Assembly (NCBI GenBank): GCA_019416685.1
Contig: DXWV01000061.1
Location: forward strand, 12,880-63,879
Direction: 5' to 3'
Source of the DNA: Bacteroides sp.
GTDB lineage: Bacteria > Bacteroidota > Bacteroidia > Bacteroidales > Bacteroidaceae
Length of the DNA: 51,000 nucleotides
A model generated the notes under the pieces. The model ran no database searches, had not been told where the DNA came from, and was given only the letters and a program-made list of their open reading frames with translations. Below, one piece after another: positions 25,048-33,298 of this stretch. The position numbers and the translations under genes were made by a program. How positions within the stretch are numbered: position 1 is the stretch's first letter; the number at the start of each line of letters is the position of its first letter.

Positions 25048-25554
25048 TTATCCGATTTCTTTTATGTGAGCAGAAAGTTCTGCAGCAGAGATGTTTTTGG
25101 CTATAATAACACCATTTCCATCTAATAAATAGTTAGTGAAACCCCGGTTCAAACGGTATCTTTTAAATAAACCGGAATCTTCGCCTTTAGTTTCCACGAA
25201 ACAAGTGGGCGTAACTATTTGATCCTTACGAATAGTTTCTTCAAATACCGAACGGTATTCGTCAAATGATACAGAAACCATTTCCACATTGGGGGCATCA
25301 GACCGAAGTACATTATTTAAACTTACGTTTTGCATCCGGGACTGTGCATCATAACTTGCCCAAAAACTTAGCAACACATACCGACCTTTTAAGTCAGCCA
25401 ATTTAAGAGGGTGTTGCTCCCCTGACGTAGATTCGATTCGAAAATCAGGGGCTACGTCACCCACACTTAAGCCTCCGGTAGGTTTGTCTTTTTCAACGAA
25501 GGCTGTCAAGGAACAAATTAGTAATACAACAAAAATCCATTTTACATGTTTCAT
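25048..25554 (-). CDS. Thioredoxin-fold (TlpA/AhpC-like) exported protein lacking the CXXC motif
   Basis: A 168-residue protein with an N-terminal hydrophobic signal (HVKWIFVVLLICSLTAFVEK). A peroxiredoxin/TlpA core follows: GDVAPDFRIESTSGEQHPLK, LKGRYVLLSFWASYDAQSRM, VEMVSVSFDEYRSVFEETI, and GFTNYLLDGNGVIIAKN. In TlpA proteins WASWCGPC would sit where this protein has WASYDAQS, so both redox cysteines are missing. One Cys remains in the TPTCFVETKG loop. It is probably a structural or binding member facing the periplasm, not a reductase. It is transcribed from a good promoter through a structured leader of about 125 nt. Confidence 0.8.
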   Translation of the reverse strand: MKHVKWIFVVLLICSLTAFVEKDKPTGGLSVGDVAPDFRIESTSGEQHPLKLADLKGRYVLLSFWASYDAQSRMQNVSLNNVLRSDAPNVEMVSVSFDEYRSVFEETIRKDQIVTPTCFVETKGEDSGLFKRYRLNRGFTNYLLDGNGVIIAKNISAAELSAHIKEIG

Positions 25555-25578
25555 GTAATTCGGTTTTGGTTAATACTA

Positions 25579-25680
25579 TTCGGGACTGTCCTTAAACAGT
25601 GGCTTCTCCCCGAAACATCGTCTTTCCAGGCATCAAACGGAGAGGAATCCGTTGATTGTCAATGCCTTTAATTCAGAAAC
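25579..25680 (-). ncRNA. Structured 5' leader, candidate cis-regulatory RNA or small RNA
   Basis: It lies between the promoter and the start of the thioredoxin-fold gene. Two hairpins are visible. Near the promoter, ATCAAACGGA (25632-25641) pairs with TCCGTTGAT (25648-25656), extended by GGC/GCC. Near the gene, TTCGGG (25579-25584) pairs with CCCGAA (25609-25614), enclosing ACTGT/ACAGT (25585-25589 with 25596-25600). The leader is GC-richer than the gaps around it. I do not recognise a known riboswitch class. Confidence 0.4.
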
Positions 25681-25686
25681 CGGGCG

Positions 25687-25719
25687 CAAAGGTAAGTATT
25701 TATTAAACTAACTTCCAAA
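25687..25719 (-). promoter_or_regulatory. Promoter of the leader and thioredoxin-fold gene
   Basis: On the minus strand TTTG (25719-25716) and TACCTTTG (25694-25687) are 21 nt apart, fitting the Bacteroides consensus. The start site would be near 25680. Confidence 0.6.
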
Positions 25720-25791
25720 TAAACAAGCCAATTTCTTACTTTTCGGTCGTAATTTTTTATGTTCTTTAGCATAGGTACCGACTTTTTTCTC

Positions 25792-25799
25792 TATTTTTG
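25792..25799 (+). promoter_or_regulatory. -7 box of serB
   Basis: TATTTTTG matches TAnnTTTG, with TTTAG (25765-25769) upstream at roughly the -33 distance. The serB ATG is about 20 nt downstream. Confidence 0.5.
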
Positions 25800-25819
25800 C
25801 AGGATTAAAAGATCTTTTT

Positions 25820-27043
25820 ATGCAACTCTCAAATACTGAACTCATTCTCATACGGGTAACCGGTGAAGACCGTCCTGGATTGACGGCTTCTGTAACAGAA
25901 ATATTAGCAAAATATGATGCTACAATTCTGGATATCGGCCAGGCAGATATTCACAATACGCTTTCATTAGGTATCCTTTGTATGACGGAAGAACAGAATT
26001 CCGGATTTATCATGAAAGAGCTATTGTTCAAAGCTTCGTCTTTGGGCGTAACAATCCGTTTCTATCCTATATCTACGGAAGAATATGAGAGTTGGGTAAA
26101 AATGCAGGGAAAGAACCGTTATATTCTTACCTTATTGGGACGTAAACTATCTGCTCGTCAGATCGCTGCAACTACCCGTATTCTTGCCGAACAGGGAATG
26201 AATATTGATGCTATCAAACGTCTTACGGGACGTATTCCTCTTAATGAATGCGAAGCGCGTACGCGTGCTTGCATAGAGTTTTCTGTTCGTGGTACTCCGA
26301 AAGACCGCATTGCTATGCAGGAACAGCTGATGAAACTGGCCAGTGAACTGGAAATGGACTTTTCCTTTCAGCTTGACAATATGTATCGACGGATGCGCCG
26401 CCTGATATGTTTTGATATGGATTCTACTTTGATAGAGACTGAAGTTATTGATGAATTGGCGATACGTGCTGGTGTGGGCGATCAGGTGAAACAGATTACC
26501 GAGCGTGCTATGCGTGGTGAAATTGATTTCGTGGAAAGTTTTCGTGAGCGTGTAGCATTACTTAAAGGATTGGATGAATCGGTGATGCAGGAAATAGCAG
26601 AGAATTTACCTATTACGGAAGGTGTAGACCGATTGATGTATGTCCTGAAGAAGTATGGTTATAAAATTGCTATTCTTAGTGGAGGGTTTACTTATTTTGG
26701 AAAATATCTGCAGCAAAAATATGGTATTGACTATGTGTATGCCAATGAGCTTGAGATTATAGATGGTAAGTTAACCGGTCGTTATTTGGGAGATGTGGTT
26801 GACGGGAAGCGAAAAGCTGAACTCCTCCGTCTGATTGCACAAGTTGAAAAAGTGGATATTGCCCAAACAATTGCAGTGGGTGATGGAGCCAATGATCTTC
26901 CAATGTTAGGTATCGCCGGATTGGGTATTGCATTTCATGCTAAGCCTAAGGTAGTAGCCAATGCCGAACAATCTATTAATACAATTGGATTGGATGGGGT
27001 ACTTTATTTTCTTGGTTTCAAAGATTCATATTTGAATATGTAA
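25820..27043 (+). CDS. serB: Phosphoserine phosphatase with N-terminal ACT domains
   Basis: A 407-residue protein. Residues ~8-180 hold two ACT-like domains (ILIRVTGEDRPGLTASVTEI at the first, RYILTLLGRKLSARQIAATT at the second), and a HAD phosphatase follows. HAD motif I is FDMDSTLIETE (nucleophile Asp ~199), motif II ILSGGFTYF, the Lys is in DVVDGKRKAELL, and motif III is VGDGANDLPMLG. It makes L-serine from phosphoserine, and the ACT domains may sense an amino acid. The DEAD-box gene starts 51 bp later with no promoter evident, so they are probably co-transcribed. Confidence 0.95.
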   Translation: MQLSNTELILIRVTGEDRPGLTASVTEILAKYDATILDIGQADIHNTLSLGILCMTEEQNSGFIMKELLFKASSLGVTIRFYPISTEEYESWVKMQGKNRYILTLLGRKLSARQIAATTRILAEQGMNIDAIKRLTGRIPLNECEARTRACIEFSVRGTPKDRIAMQEQLMKLASELEMDFSFQLDNMYRRMRRLICFDMDSTLIETEVIDELAIRAGVGDQVKQITERAMRGEIDFVESFRERVALLKGLDESVMQEIAENLPITEGVDRLMYVLKKYGYKIAILSGGFTYFGKYLQQKYGIDYVYANELEIIDGKLTGRYLGDVVDGKRKAELLRLIAQVEKVDIAQTIAVGDGANDLPMLGIAGLGIAFHAKPKVVANAEQSINTIGLDGVLYFLGFKDSYLNM

Positions 27044-27094
27044 ATCTGCCTGTGATTAATTGGTGATATTATTAATTTGTATAATAAGCATAAA

Positions 27095-28336
27095 ATGAAG
27101 TTTTCTGAACTAAAACTAAACGATCGTGTACTTGAAGCACTCGACGCAATGCGGTTTGATGAGTGCACACCGATACAAGAACAGGCAATCCCTGTTATTC
27201 TTGAGGGAAGAGATTTAATTGCGGTCGCTCAGACAGGTACAGGTAAGACGGCTGCCTTCTTACTTCCTGTATTGAATAAGCTATCTGAGGGAGAGCATCC
27301 GCAGGATGCTATTAATTGTGTCATCATGTCCCCTACCCGGGAACTGGCACAACAGATAGATCAGCAGATGGAAGGATTTTCCTATTTTATGCCAGTGTCC
27401 AGTGTTGCTGTATACGGTGGGAATGATGGAGTGCTTTTTGAACAACAGAAGAAAGGGTTAACTCTTGGAGCAGATGTAGTGATTGCTACTCCGGGACGAT
27501 TGATTGCTCATCTGAGTTTAGGATATGTGGATTTATCAAAAGTGTCCTATTTCATACTGGATGAAGCTGACCGTATGCTCGATATGGGCTTTTATGAGGA
27601 TATTATGCAAATTGTAAAGTATCTGCCTAAAGAGCGTCAGACAATTATGTTCTCAGCAACAATGCCTGCTAAAATTCAACAGCTGGCTAAAACGATTCTG
27701 AATAATCCTGCGGAAGTGAAGTTGGCTGTATCCAAACCAGCCGAAAAGATCGTTCAGGCTGCATACGTATGCTATGAAAACCAAAAACTAGGTATTGTCC
27801 GTAGCCTTTTTGAAGAGGAAGTGCCCGAACGTGTTATTATCTTTGCATCCTCTAAAATTAAAGTAAAAGAAGTTGCGAAAGCTCTGAAGATGATGAAGTT
27901 GAATGTTGGAGAGATGCATTCGGATTTGGAACAGGCACAGCGAGAATTCATTATGCATGAGTTTAAGTCTGGTCGAATTAATATTCTTGTTGCAACTGAT
28001 ATTGTGTCGAGGGGAATTGATATCGATGATATTCGTTTAGTGATCAATTTTGATGTTCCTCATGACAGTGAAGATTATGTACACCGTATCGGGCGTACTG
28101 CACGTGCTAATAATGACGGAGTAGCTCTTACATTCGTAAATGAGAAAGAGCAGACTAATTTTAAGAATATAGAAAATTTCCTGGAAAAGGATATTTATAA
28201 AATACCTGTACCTGCAGAATTGGGTGAAGCTCCGGCTTATAATCCACGAAGCAATGGCAGTGGCGGTAGATCCCGAAACTTTCGTAAGGGAGGTGGACGG
28301 AAATCCGGAGATCGTTCAAGAGGGAGAAAACAATAA
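27095..28336 (+). CDS. DEAD-box RNA helicase, RhlE/CsdA-like
   Basis: A protein of 413 residues from MKFSELKLNDRVLEALDAMR; a start six codons upstream (27077) is less likely. Helicase motifs in order: Q motif CTPIQEQAIP, Walker A AQTGTGKTAA, PTRELAQQ, TPGRL, LDEADRMLDMG, FSATMP, ATDIVSRGIDIDD and YVHRIGRTAR. The C-terminal tail is short and Gly/Arg/Ser-rich (GGRSRNFRKGGGRKSGDRSR), a typical RNA-binding extension. It unwinds RNA duplexes in ribosome assembly or decay. It ends just before a nested hairpin region. Confidence 0.95.
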   Translation: MKFSELKLNDRVLEALDAMRFDECTPIQEQAIPVILEGRDLIAVAQTGTGKTAAFLLPVLNKLSEGEHPQDAINCVIMSPTRELAQQIDQQMEGFSYFMPVSSVAVYGGNDGVLFEQQKKGLTLGADVVIATPGRLIAHLSLGYVDLSKVSYFILDEADRMLDMGFYEDIMQIVKYLPKERQTIMFSATMPAKIQQLAKTILNNPAEVKLAVSKPAEKIVQAAYVCYENQKLGIVRSLFEEEVPERVIIFASSKIKVKEVAKALKMMKLNVGEMHSDLEQAQREFIMHEFKSGRINILVATDIVSRGIDIDDIRLVINFDVPHDSEDYVHRIGRTARANNDGVALTFVNEKEQTNFKNIENFLEKDIYKIPVPAELGEAPAYNPRSNGSGGRSRNFRKGGGRKSGDRSRGRKQ

Positions 28337-28349
28337 ATGTATAAAAGAG

Positions 28350-28507
28350 AATGAAGGTGTGTTAATAAAATTAAATTAACCATCATTGAAACGCAGATTA
28401 ACGCTAATTTACACAAAGATTAAATTAAATCCGCGGTCATTTGCGTTAATCTGCGTTTCTAAAGTTACATATTGATAGCTTTCTCAGACTTTTGGCACAC
28501 CTTCATT
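28350..28507. repeat. Nested inverted repeats between helicase and lipoprotein genes
   Basis: The outer 12-bp arms AATGAAGGTGTG (28350-28361) and complement (28496-28507) have adjacent A-rich and T-rich runs, like a split bidirectional terminator. Inside them lies a second inverted repeat with perfect 17-bp arms (28388-28404 and 28443-28459), built of near 10-bp units such as AACGCAGATT. Confidence 0.75.
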
Positions 28508-28526
28508 TCGTCTTTTTTCTATTTGA

Positions 28527-29324
28527 TTATTTGTTCGCAGAAATAATGAGCTTTTTATCAAAAGAAATTAATAAATTCACAATATTACATACTGCACTTT
28601 CCGGAATACAGACCATAGCCTGATAATGAAATCCTTTATGATCAACACCTTTAAAATCCATATCAGATAATATTGCTTGTTGCAGGAAGTCTGTGGAGAT
28701 TACTCTCTCGAACATTTGCTTTGTTATATCACTGGCATACAAACATTTCTTTCCCTCATATAGACATATATGCATAATATTGTCATAATATATATTATCC
28801 ATGCTGATACCATCTTCTGAATAGATAGTTTTTATTACTCTGATTTTAGAAGGATTGATATATACATATGCTCTATAACGGATTCCATCAAATGTTACTA
28901 CACTGTCTTTTTTAGTTACTTCTGTATAAGTTGGAATAACCTCAACCGGTTTTCCGGAGAAGGCTAATGAATCATTGGGATCTTCTGATTTGTGGAGTTT
29001 TACAATATTATCTGCTAAGGAATGGAACGAAAAGGTATACTCTGTTTGCTTATCAATCTGATAACGTGTCTGTTCATTTCCATAGGTATAAAGAGTGTCC
29101 TTTATTACCTTAAAGTATATGGGGGCACTTTGTGAATCTGCATAATAAATAGTATCACCTTTGATTTGCATTAAAGGAACATCACTTTCATCATCAAGCC
29201 AGATTCCTTGTAATAGTTGCTTGGCTTTGATGTCTTCATTTTGTTCCGAAGAGTTTTGTCTTTGGGTGTTATTACACGCCATAAGCAAGACCGTCAACAA
29301 CGATATCGCTATGTATTTAATCAT
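28527..29324 (-). CDS. Lipoprotein of unknown function, DUF4738-like
   Basis: A 265-residue protein with a lipoprotein signal MIKYIAISLLTVLLMACNNT, lipobox LMAC, lipidation at Cys17. It continues with a polar linker and a repeated strand pattern (LLQGIWLDDESDVPLMQIKG, then TIYYADSQSAPIYFKVIKD). That is the layout of Bacteroides lipoproteins annotated DUF4738; I place it there with modest confidence. A -7-like box TATTTTTG lies at 29346-29339 on the minus strand. It sits between the helicase gene and the polysaccharide locus with no functional link seen. Confidence 0.7.
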   Translation of the reverse strand: MIKYIAISLLTVLLMACNNTQRQNSSEQNEDIKAKQLLQGIWLDDESDVPLMQIKGDTIYYADSQSAPIYFKVIKDTLYTYGNEQTRYQIDKQTEYTFSFHSLADNIVKLHKSEDPNDSLAFSGKPVEVIPTYTEVTKKDSVVTFDGIRYRAYVYINPSKIRVIKTIYSEDGISMDNIYYDNIMHICLYEGKKCLYASDITKQMFERVISTDFLQQAILSDMDFKGVDHKGFHYQAMVCIPESAVCNIVNLLISFDKKLIISANK

Positions 29325-29360
29325 TTATTTAGTTTTGTGCAAAAATACACAATTATCTTC

Positions 29361-30674
29361 TTATTTCCCAATACAATGGTATATGAATCCTTGTTCTTCC
29401 ATTTCTTTTTTCTCATAGATGTTACGGCCATCTAAAACAATTTGCTGTTTCATTGTTTTTTTGATTACTGCCCATGAAGGTAAACGAAACTCTTTCCATT
29501 CGGTAACTAACATCAGGACATCTGCGTCAAGTACAGCATCATACATATCACGTGCATAATATATAGTGTCCCCTATCCTTCTTTTACATTCTTCCATAGC
29601 GGCGGGATCATATGCTCTGATATTACATCCGGCTTGCTGCAACTTATCTATAAGTACCAGTACGGGAGCTTCACGCATGTCATCTGTTTCCGGTTTGAAA
29701 GCAAGTCCCCAGATAGCAATTGTTTTATTTTGCAAATCATTGCCAAATAGTTTCTGAAGTTTATCAAATAAAGCACTTTTCTGTATTTCATTCACTTCTT
29801 CTACAGCACGGAGCACACGCATATTATATCCATTTTGCTCTGCAGTCTTTATTAACGCTTTCACATCTTTCGGGAAACAAGATCCCCCATATCCTATTCC
29901 CGGATAAAGGAATTTACGTCCGATACGAGTATCTGAACCAATACCACTGCGTACCATATTTACATCAGCTCCAACAAGTTCACAAAGATTTGCTATATCG
30001 TTCATGAAGCTGATACGGGTAGCGAGCATTGAATTTGCTGCGTATTTAGTCATTTCTGCAGAAGGAATATCCATAAAGATCACCCGGAAGTTATTTAATA
30101 AGAACGGTTTATAGAGTTTACTCATGAGTTTCTTTGCACGTTCGGACTCTACTCCCACTACCACACGATCCGGACTCATAAAGTCACTGATGGCATTTCC
30201 TTCTTTTAGGAATTCAGGGTTTGAAGCAACGTCAAATTCTATTTTGACTCCTCTTTTATCCAGTTCTTCTTGAATGGCATTACGGACTTTCTGAGCTGTC
30301 CCTACCGGCACGGTACTTTTAGTAACTACCAGTTTATATTTATTCATATTACGCCCGATTGTATGGGCTACGGCAAGGACGTAACTGAGATCTGCACTAC
30401 CGTCTTCATCGGGAGGTGTACCTACTGCACTAAAAATCACTTCCACATCATTTAAGCAACTTTCCAATGATGTTGTAAATCGCAATCGTTTTGACTTTGT
30501 ATTCCGGAGTACCATTTCTTCCAACCCCGGTTCATAAATAGGAATGATACCTTTTTTTAATGTTTCTATTTTTTCACTGTTAGTATCAACACAAGTTACA
30601 TCTACACCTATTTCAGCAAAACAAGTTCCTGTAACCAAACCTACATATCCGGTCCCTACAATTGCAATTTTCAT
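29361..30674 (-). CDS. ugd: UDP-glucose 6-dehydrogenase
   Basis: A 437-residue nucleotide-sugar dehydrogenase. NAD binding is at MKIAIVGTGYVGLVTGTCFA. The catalytic cysteine is in GIGYGGSCFPKDVKAL, and the C-terminal UDP-binding domain has GLAFKPETDDMREAPVLVLI. It oxidises UDP-glucose twice to UDP-glucuronate, a precursor for acidic surface polysaccharide. It is the last gene of the leftward polysaccharide arm, 24 bp after rfbC. The UDP-ManNAc dehydrogenase alternative is less likely because of the GTGYVGLVTG start and GGSCFPKD context. Confidence 0.92.
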   Translation of the reverse strand: MKIAIVGTGYVGLVTGTCFAEIGVDVTCVDTNSEKIETLKKGIIPIYEPGLEEMVLRNTKSKRLRFTTSLESCLNDVEVIFSAVGTPPDEDGSADLSYVLAVAHTIGRNMNKYKLVVTKSTVPVGTAQKVRNAIQEELDKRGVKIEFDVASNPEFLKEGNAISDFMSPDRVVVGVESERAKKLMSKLYKPFLLNNFRVIFMDIPSAEMTKYAANSMLATRISFMNDIANLCELVGADVNMVRSGIGSDTRIGRKFLYPGIGYGGSCFPKDVKALIKTAEQNGYNMRVLRAVEEVNEIQKSALFDKLQKLFGNDLQNKTIAIWGLAFKPETDDMREAPVLVLIDKLQQAGCNIRAYDPAAMEECKRRIGDTIYYARDMYDAVLDADVLMLVTEWKEFRLPSWAVIKKTMKQQIVLDGRNIYEKKEMEEQGFIYHCIGK

Positions 30675-30698
30675 ATTTTGATGTTTTGTTTGAATGGA

Positions 30699-31247
30699 TT
30701 ATACGAAATATTCAGCTTCTTGAAAAGTTTTAGCTTGTTTGTCCTTCTCAGACATAATAACTTGAGACTCAGATATAGGCCAATCAATAGCCAATGACGT
30801 GTCACAATATAATAAAGATGCTTCTGCTTGTGGAGTATATACATTATCCACTTTGTAAGTAAAAATAGCTTCTTCACTTAATACCAAAAAACCATGAGCA
30901 AATCCACGTGGAATAAAAAACTGGCGTTTATTTTCTTCGGTTAGTAAAACACTGACATGCTTCCCAAATGTAGGTGATGATTTTCGTAGATCTACTGCTA
31001 CATCAAGTACTTCTCCTTTTATGACACGTACCAGTTTTGCCTGGCTATATTCCCCTTTTTGATAATGTAAACCACGCAATACACCGAATGATGATTTAGA
31101 TTCATTATCCTGTATGAAGTTTACTGGCCCAATGTATTTTTCAAACTCTTCTTTTTTAAAAGCTTCCATAAAATATCCTCTACTATCAGAAAATACTTTA
31201 GGTTCTATTAACCATACGCCATCAATTTCTGTCTGTATGTAATTCAT
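30699..31247 (-). CDS. rfbC: dTDP-4-dehydrorhamnose 3,5-epimerase
   Basis: A protein of 182 residues from MNYIQTEIDGVWLIEPKVFS; the ATG lies 2 bp after the Wzi-gene stop. The cupin fold motifs of RmlC are DSRGYFMEAFKKEEF, FGVLRGLHYQKGE (catalytic His), AVDLRKSSPTFGKHV, and RQFFIPRGFAHGFLVL. It makes dTDP-4-keto-L-rhamnose. The companion genes rfbA, rfbB and rfbD are not in the window and must be elsewhere, or the enzyme serves another dTDP-sugar. It belongs to the leftward polysaccharide operon. Confidence 0.92.
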   Translation of the reverse strand: MNYIQTEIDGVWLIEPKVFSDSRGYFMEAFKKEEFEKYIGPVNFIQDNESKSSFGVLRGLHYQKGEYSQAKLVRVIKGEVLDVAVDLRKSSPTFGKHVSVLLTEENKRQFFIPRGFAHGFLVLSEEAIFTYKVDNVYTPQAEASLLYCDTSLAIDWPISESQVIMSEKDKQAKTFQEAEYFV

Positions 31248-31249
31248 TA

Positions 31250-32659
31250 TCAAAAACTTTTGTGAATCTTTAATTGAAAACCCAAATTATCACCATAGAT
31301 ATCTCCAATATCAAAAGCTGCGGAACCGGTAAAGCTCCAACCTTGCCATTTATTGGGAACATATTTAAACTCTGCAAAGGTAGAAAAATTTTCTAAAATT
31401 TCAGGGATAGGTTTGTATGGAGTTCCCCAAGTGCGGTTAAAAGATAGTTTGGCACGATAAATCCATTCTGAAGTGATGTTACCACTCCAACCTAAATGAA
31501 TGGCTTTGACACGATTGTATAAGAAAGTAGGGTCTCCGTTTCGATTATAGATAGGAGAAGCAACAAAAGGACTGCCCATACCAATTCCCCAATGTGACCA
31601 TCCGGTATATACTACATGATTATAATAATCATCGGCCCCTCCAGTTTTTTTTATCTCTGAGAAATCAATACCATGCATAGGGCCGCTTTGATTAGTCGAT
31701 TGGTAATATTCCAAAACAAGGTTGTTTATCCATTGTTGTTTATTAGTTTTATATTCTACTCCCCAAAGTCCATCCATACCATTTAACTTACCCATTCCGG
31801 AAAAATCATCATAGAAGTTTTCCAAATAGACCGAAAATGATGAAGTTTCATGTTGATAAGTTAGCTTAATGTGCTCACTTCCAAGATAATTTCCGTCAAA
31901 ATACTCTCCTTCTCCACCATTGCGTGGAATAAGCGCGTTTAGATAATCTTTCCAGTTATTACCCAAGTCGCCATTGTTAATGCCTCTTAAAGCATATCCA
32001 CCAAATTGATTATCCATACGCATACCGATATCAAATATCCAATGTCCGGCAGGTTGTCCAAAACGTAAGTAGAAACTTTTCTGATGGTATTTTACCTTCC
32101 TTGTATAGTAATATTTTTCTCCAACATGTTTGTCTTGGTATTTGCTATCTGTAAACCATCCATAAGAGATTTGTGCTTTGAACTGTACTTTGGGTGCTAA
32201 ATGCACATAATCTAAGATGCCAATACAAATTTGCGGTATTGGCCTTGCATTTCCCGACCATACTACCCCCCCGCTACTTAATTGTTGATTTAGCAAATCT
32301 GTGCTAATTTCTCTACTACCAACCCACATACCTATCCATTTATAGCGAATGTCAGCATAGGCTTGTTGAAGAATAAAGGTGGAGGAGAACCCAGTTGCTA
32401 CGGCAATATCTATTCCTGCTTCTGCTTTCCATGAACGGAACATTTTATTGTAGAATGCTCCTCCTCTGATATAAGTATTATTCTTAACAGAAGATAGACC
32501 GTGCTGGTTACTCAGTTGCCATAGAGGGGTGTTGTCCCCTGCATGTACAGTTACTCCGCACTCTGCAAATGTTGTTAGTTCTTGAGCGTAAATATTTCCT
32601 ACTGTAAATAGCAAACATACAGGGAAAAATTTATATAACTTAGTAAATATAATAGGCAT
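31250..32659 (-). CDS. wzi: Capsule assembly Wzi-family outer membrane protein
   Basis: A 469-residue protein with a signal peptide (KLYKFFPVCLLFTVGNIYAQ). The mature part is rich in aromatic, amphipathic strands typical of an outer-membrane barrel. Family-typical segments include GVTVHAGDNTPLWQLSNQ, RFGQPAGHWIFDIGMRMDNQ, and YYNHVVYTGWSHWGIGMGSP. Wzi proteins anchor or organise capsule at the cell surface. It lies 3 bp after the sugar transferase gene and directly before rfbC, so it is part of the polysaccharide operon. Confidence 0.88.
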   Translation of the reverse strand: MPIIFTKLYKFFPVCLLFTVGNIYAQELTTFAECGVTVHAGDNTPLWQLSNQHGLSSVKNNTYIRGGAFYNKMFRSWKAEAGIDIAVATGFSSTFILQQAYADIRYKWIGMWVGSREISTDLLNQQLSSGGVVWSGNARPIPQICIGILDYVHLAPKVQFKAQISYGWFTDSKYQDKHVGEKYYYTRKVKYHQKSFYLRFGQPAGHWIFDIGMRMDNQFGGYALRGINNGDLGNNWKDYLNALIPRNGGEGEYFDGNYLGSEHIKLTYQHETSSFSVYLENFYDDFSGMGKLNGMDGLWGVEYKTNKQQWINNLVLEYYQSTNQSGPMHGIDFSEIKKTGGADDYYNHVVYTGWSHWGIGMGSPFVASPIYNRNGDPTFLYNRVKAIHLGWSGNITSEWIYRAKLSFNRTWGTPYKPIPEILENFSTFAEFKYVPNKWQGWSFTGSAAFDIGDIYGDNLGFQLKIHKSF

Positions 32660-32662
32660 CTG

Positions 32663-33298
32663 TTATTTCTTTATCATAACTCCAACAGTACGAAGCATTA
32701 TTTTTAGATCTAATAGAATAGACCAATGTTGGATATACCATAAGTCATAATCTACACGCATCTTTACTCTTCTGATATCTCTTTCCCCACGTAAACCATT
32801 GACTTGTGCCCATCCTGTTATACCTGGTTTTACAGCATATCGCAAAGAATATTCTTTTATTTTATTCTTATATTCTTCATCGTGTACTAGCATATGTGGC
32901 CTTGGACCGATAATGGACATTTCTCCTTTCAATACATTCCAAAACTGTGGAAGTTCATCTAAACTTGTAGTACGTAAAAAATTACCTAAAGAATATTTAT
33001 TTAATTGTGGATCTACAAATTCATCAGAACGATTTTTTGCATCCATCGTTCTGAATTTATAACATGAAAATACAGTTCCGTTTTTCCCGGTTCTTTTTTG
33101 CTTAAAAAAAATAGGACCTGGCATAAATATTTTTATGCAACAAGCTATGACTAAGTAGGCCCACGGGAAAACCAACACCAAAACTATTATGGCTGTTACA
33201 ATATCAAATATACGTTTTACCATTCTGTTACTATTCCGTGTAAGCGGAGCATTATTTAAAAAAGTCTTTATATCCATTTGTAGATATAACGTATTCAT
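32663..33298 (-). CDS. Initiating sugar-phosphate transferase (bacterial sugar transferase, WbaP/PglC type)
   Basis: A 211-residue monotopic membrane enzyme. A hydrophobic segment (IVTAIIVLVLVFPWAYLVIA) is followed by the conserved core: PIFFKQKRTGKNGTVFSCYKFRTMD, TSLDELPQFWNVLKGEMS, IGPRPHMLVHDEEY and RYAVKPGITGWAQVNGLRGE. It moves a sugar-1-phosphate onto undecaprenyl phosphate, the first step of repeat-unit assembly. Its ATG overlaps the stop of the glycosyltransferase gene as ATGA. The sugar donor cannot be read from the sequence. Confidence 0.9.
   Translation of the reverse strand: MNTLYLQMDIKTFLNNAPLTRNSNRMVKRIFDIVTAIIVLVLVFPWAYLVIACCIKIFMPGPIFFKQKRTGKNGTVFSCYKFRTMDAKNRSDEFVDPQLNKYSLGNFLRTTSLDELPQFWNVLKGEMSIIGPRPHMLVHDEEYKNKIKEYSLRYAVKPGITGWAQVNGLRGERDIRRVKMRVDYDLWYIQHWSILLDLKIMLRTVGVMIKK

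Noticed and set aside
25561..25690. Bacteroidales 6S RNA or a known riboswitch in the leader
   Set aside because: The two hairpins do not form the long open-bubble rod of 6S RNA, and the gene context does not match; no known aptamer core was recognised.
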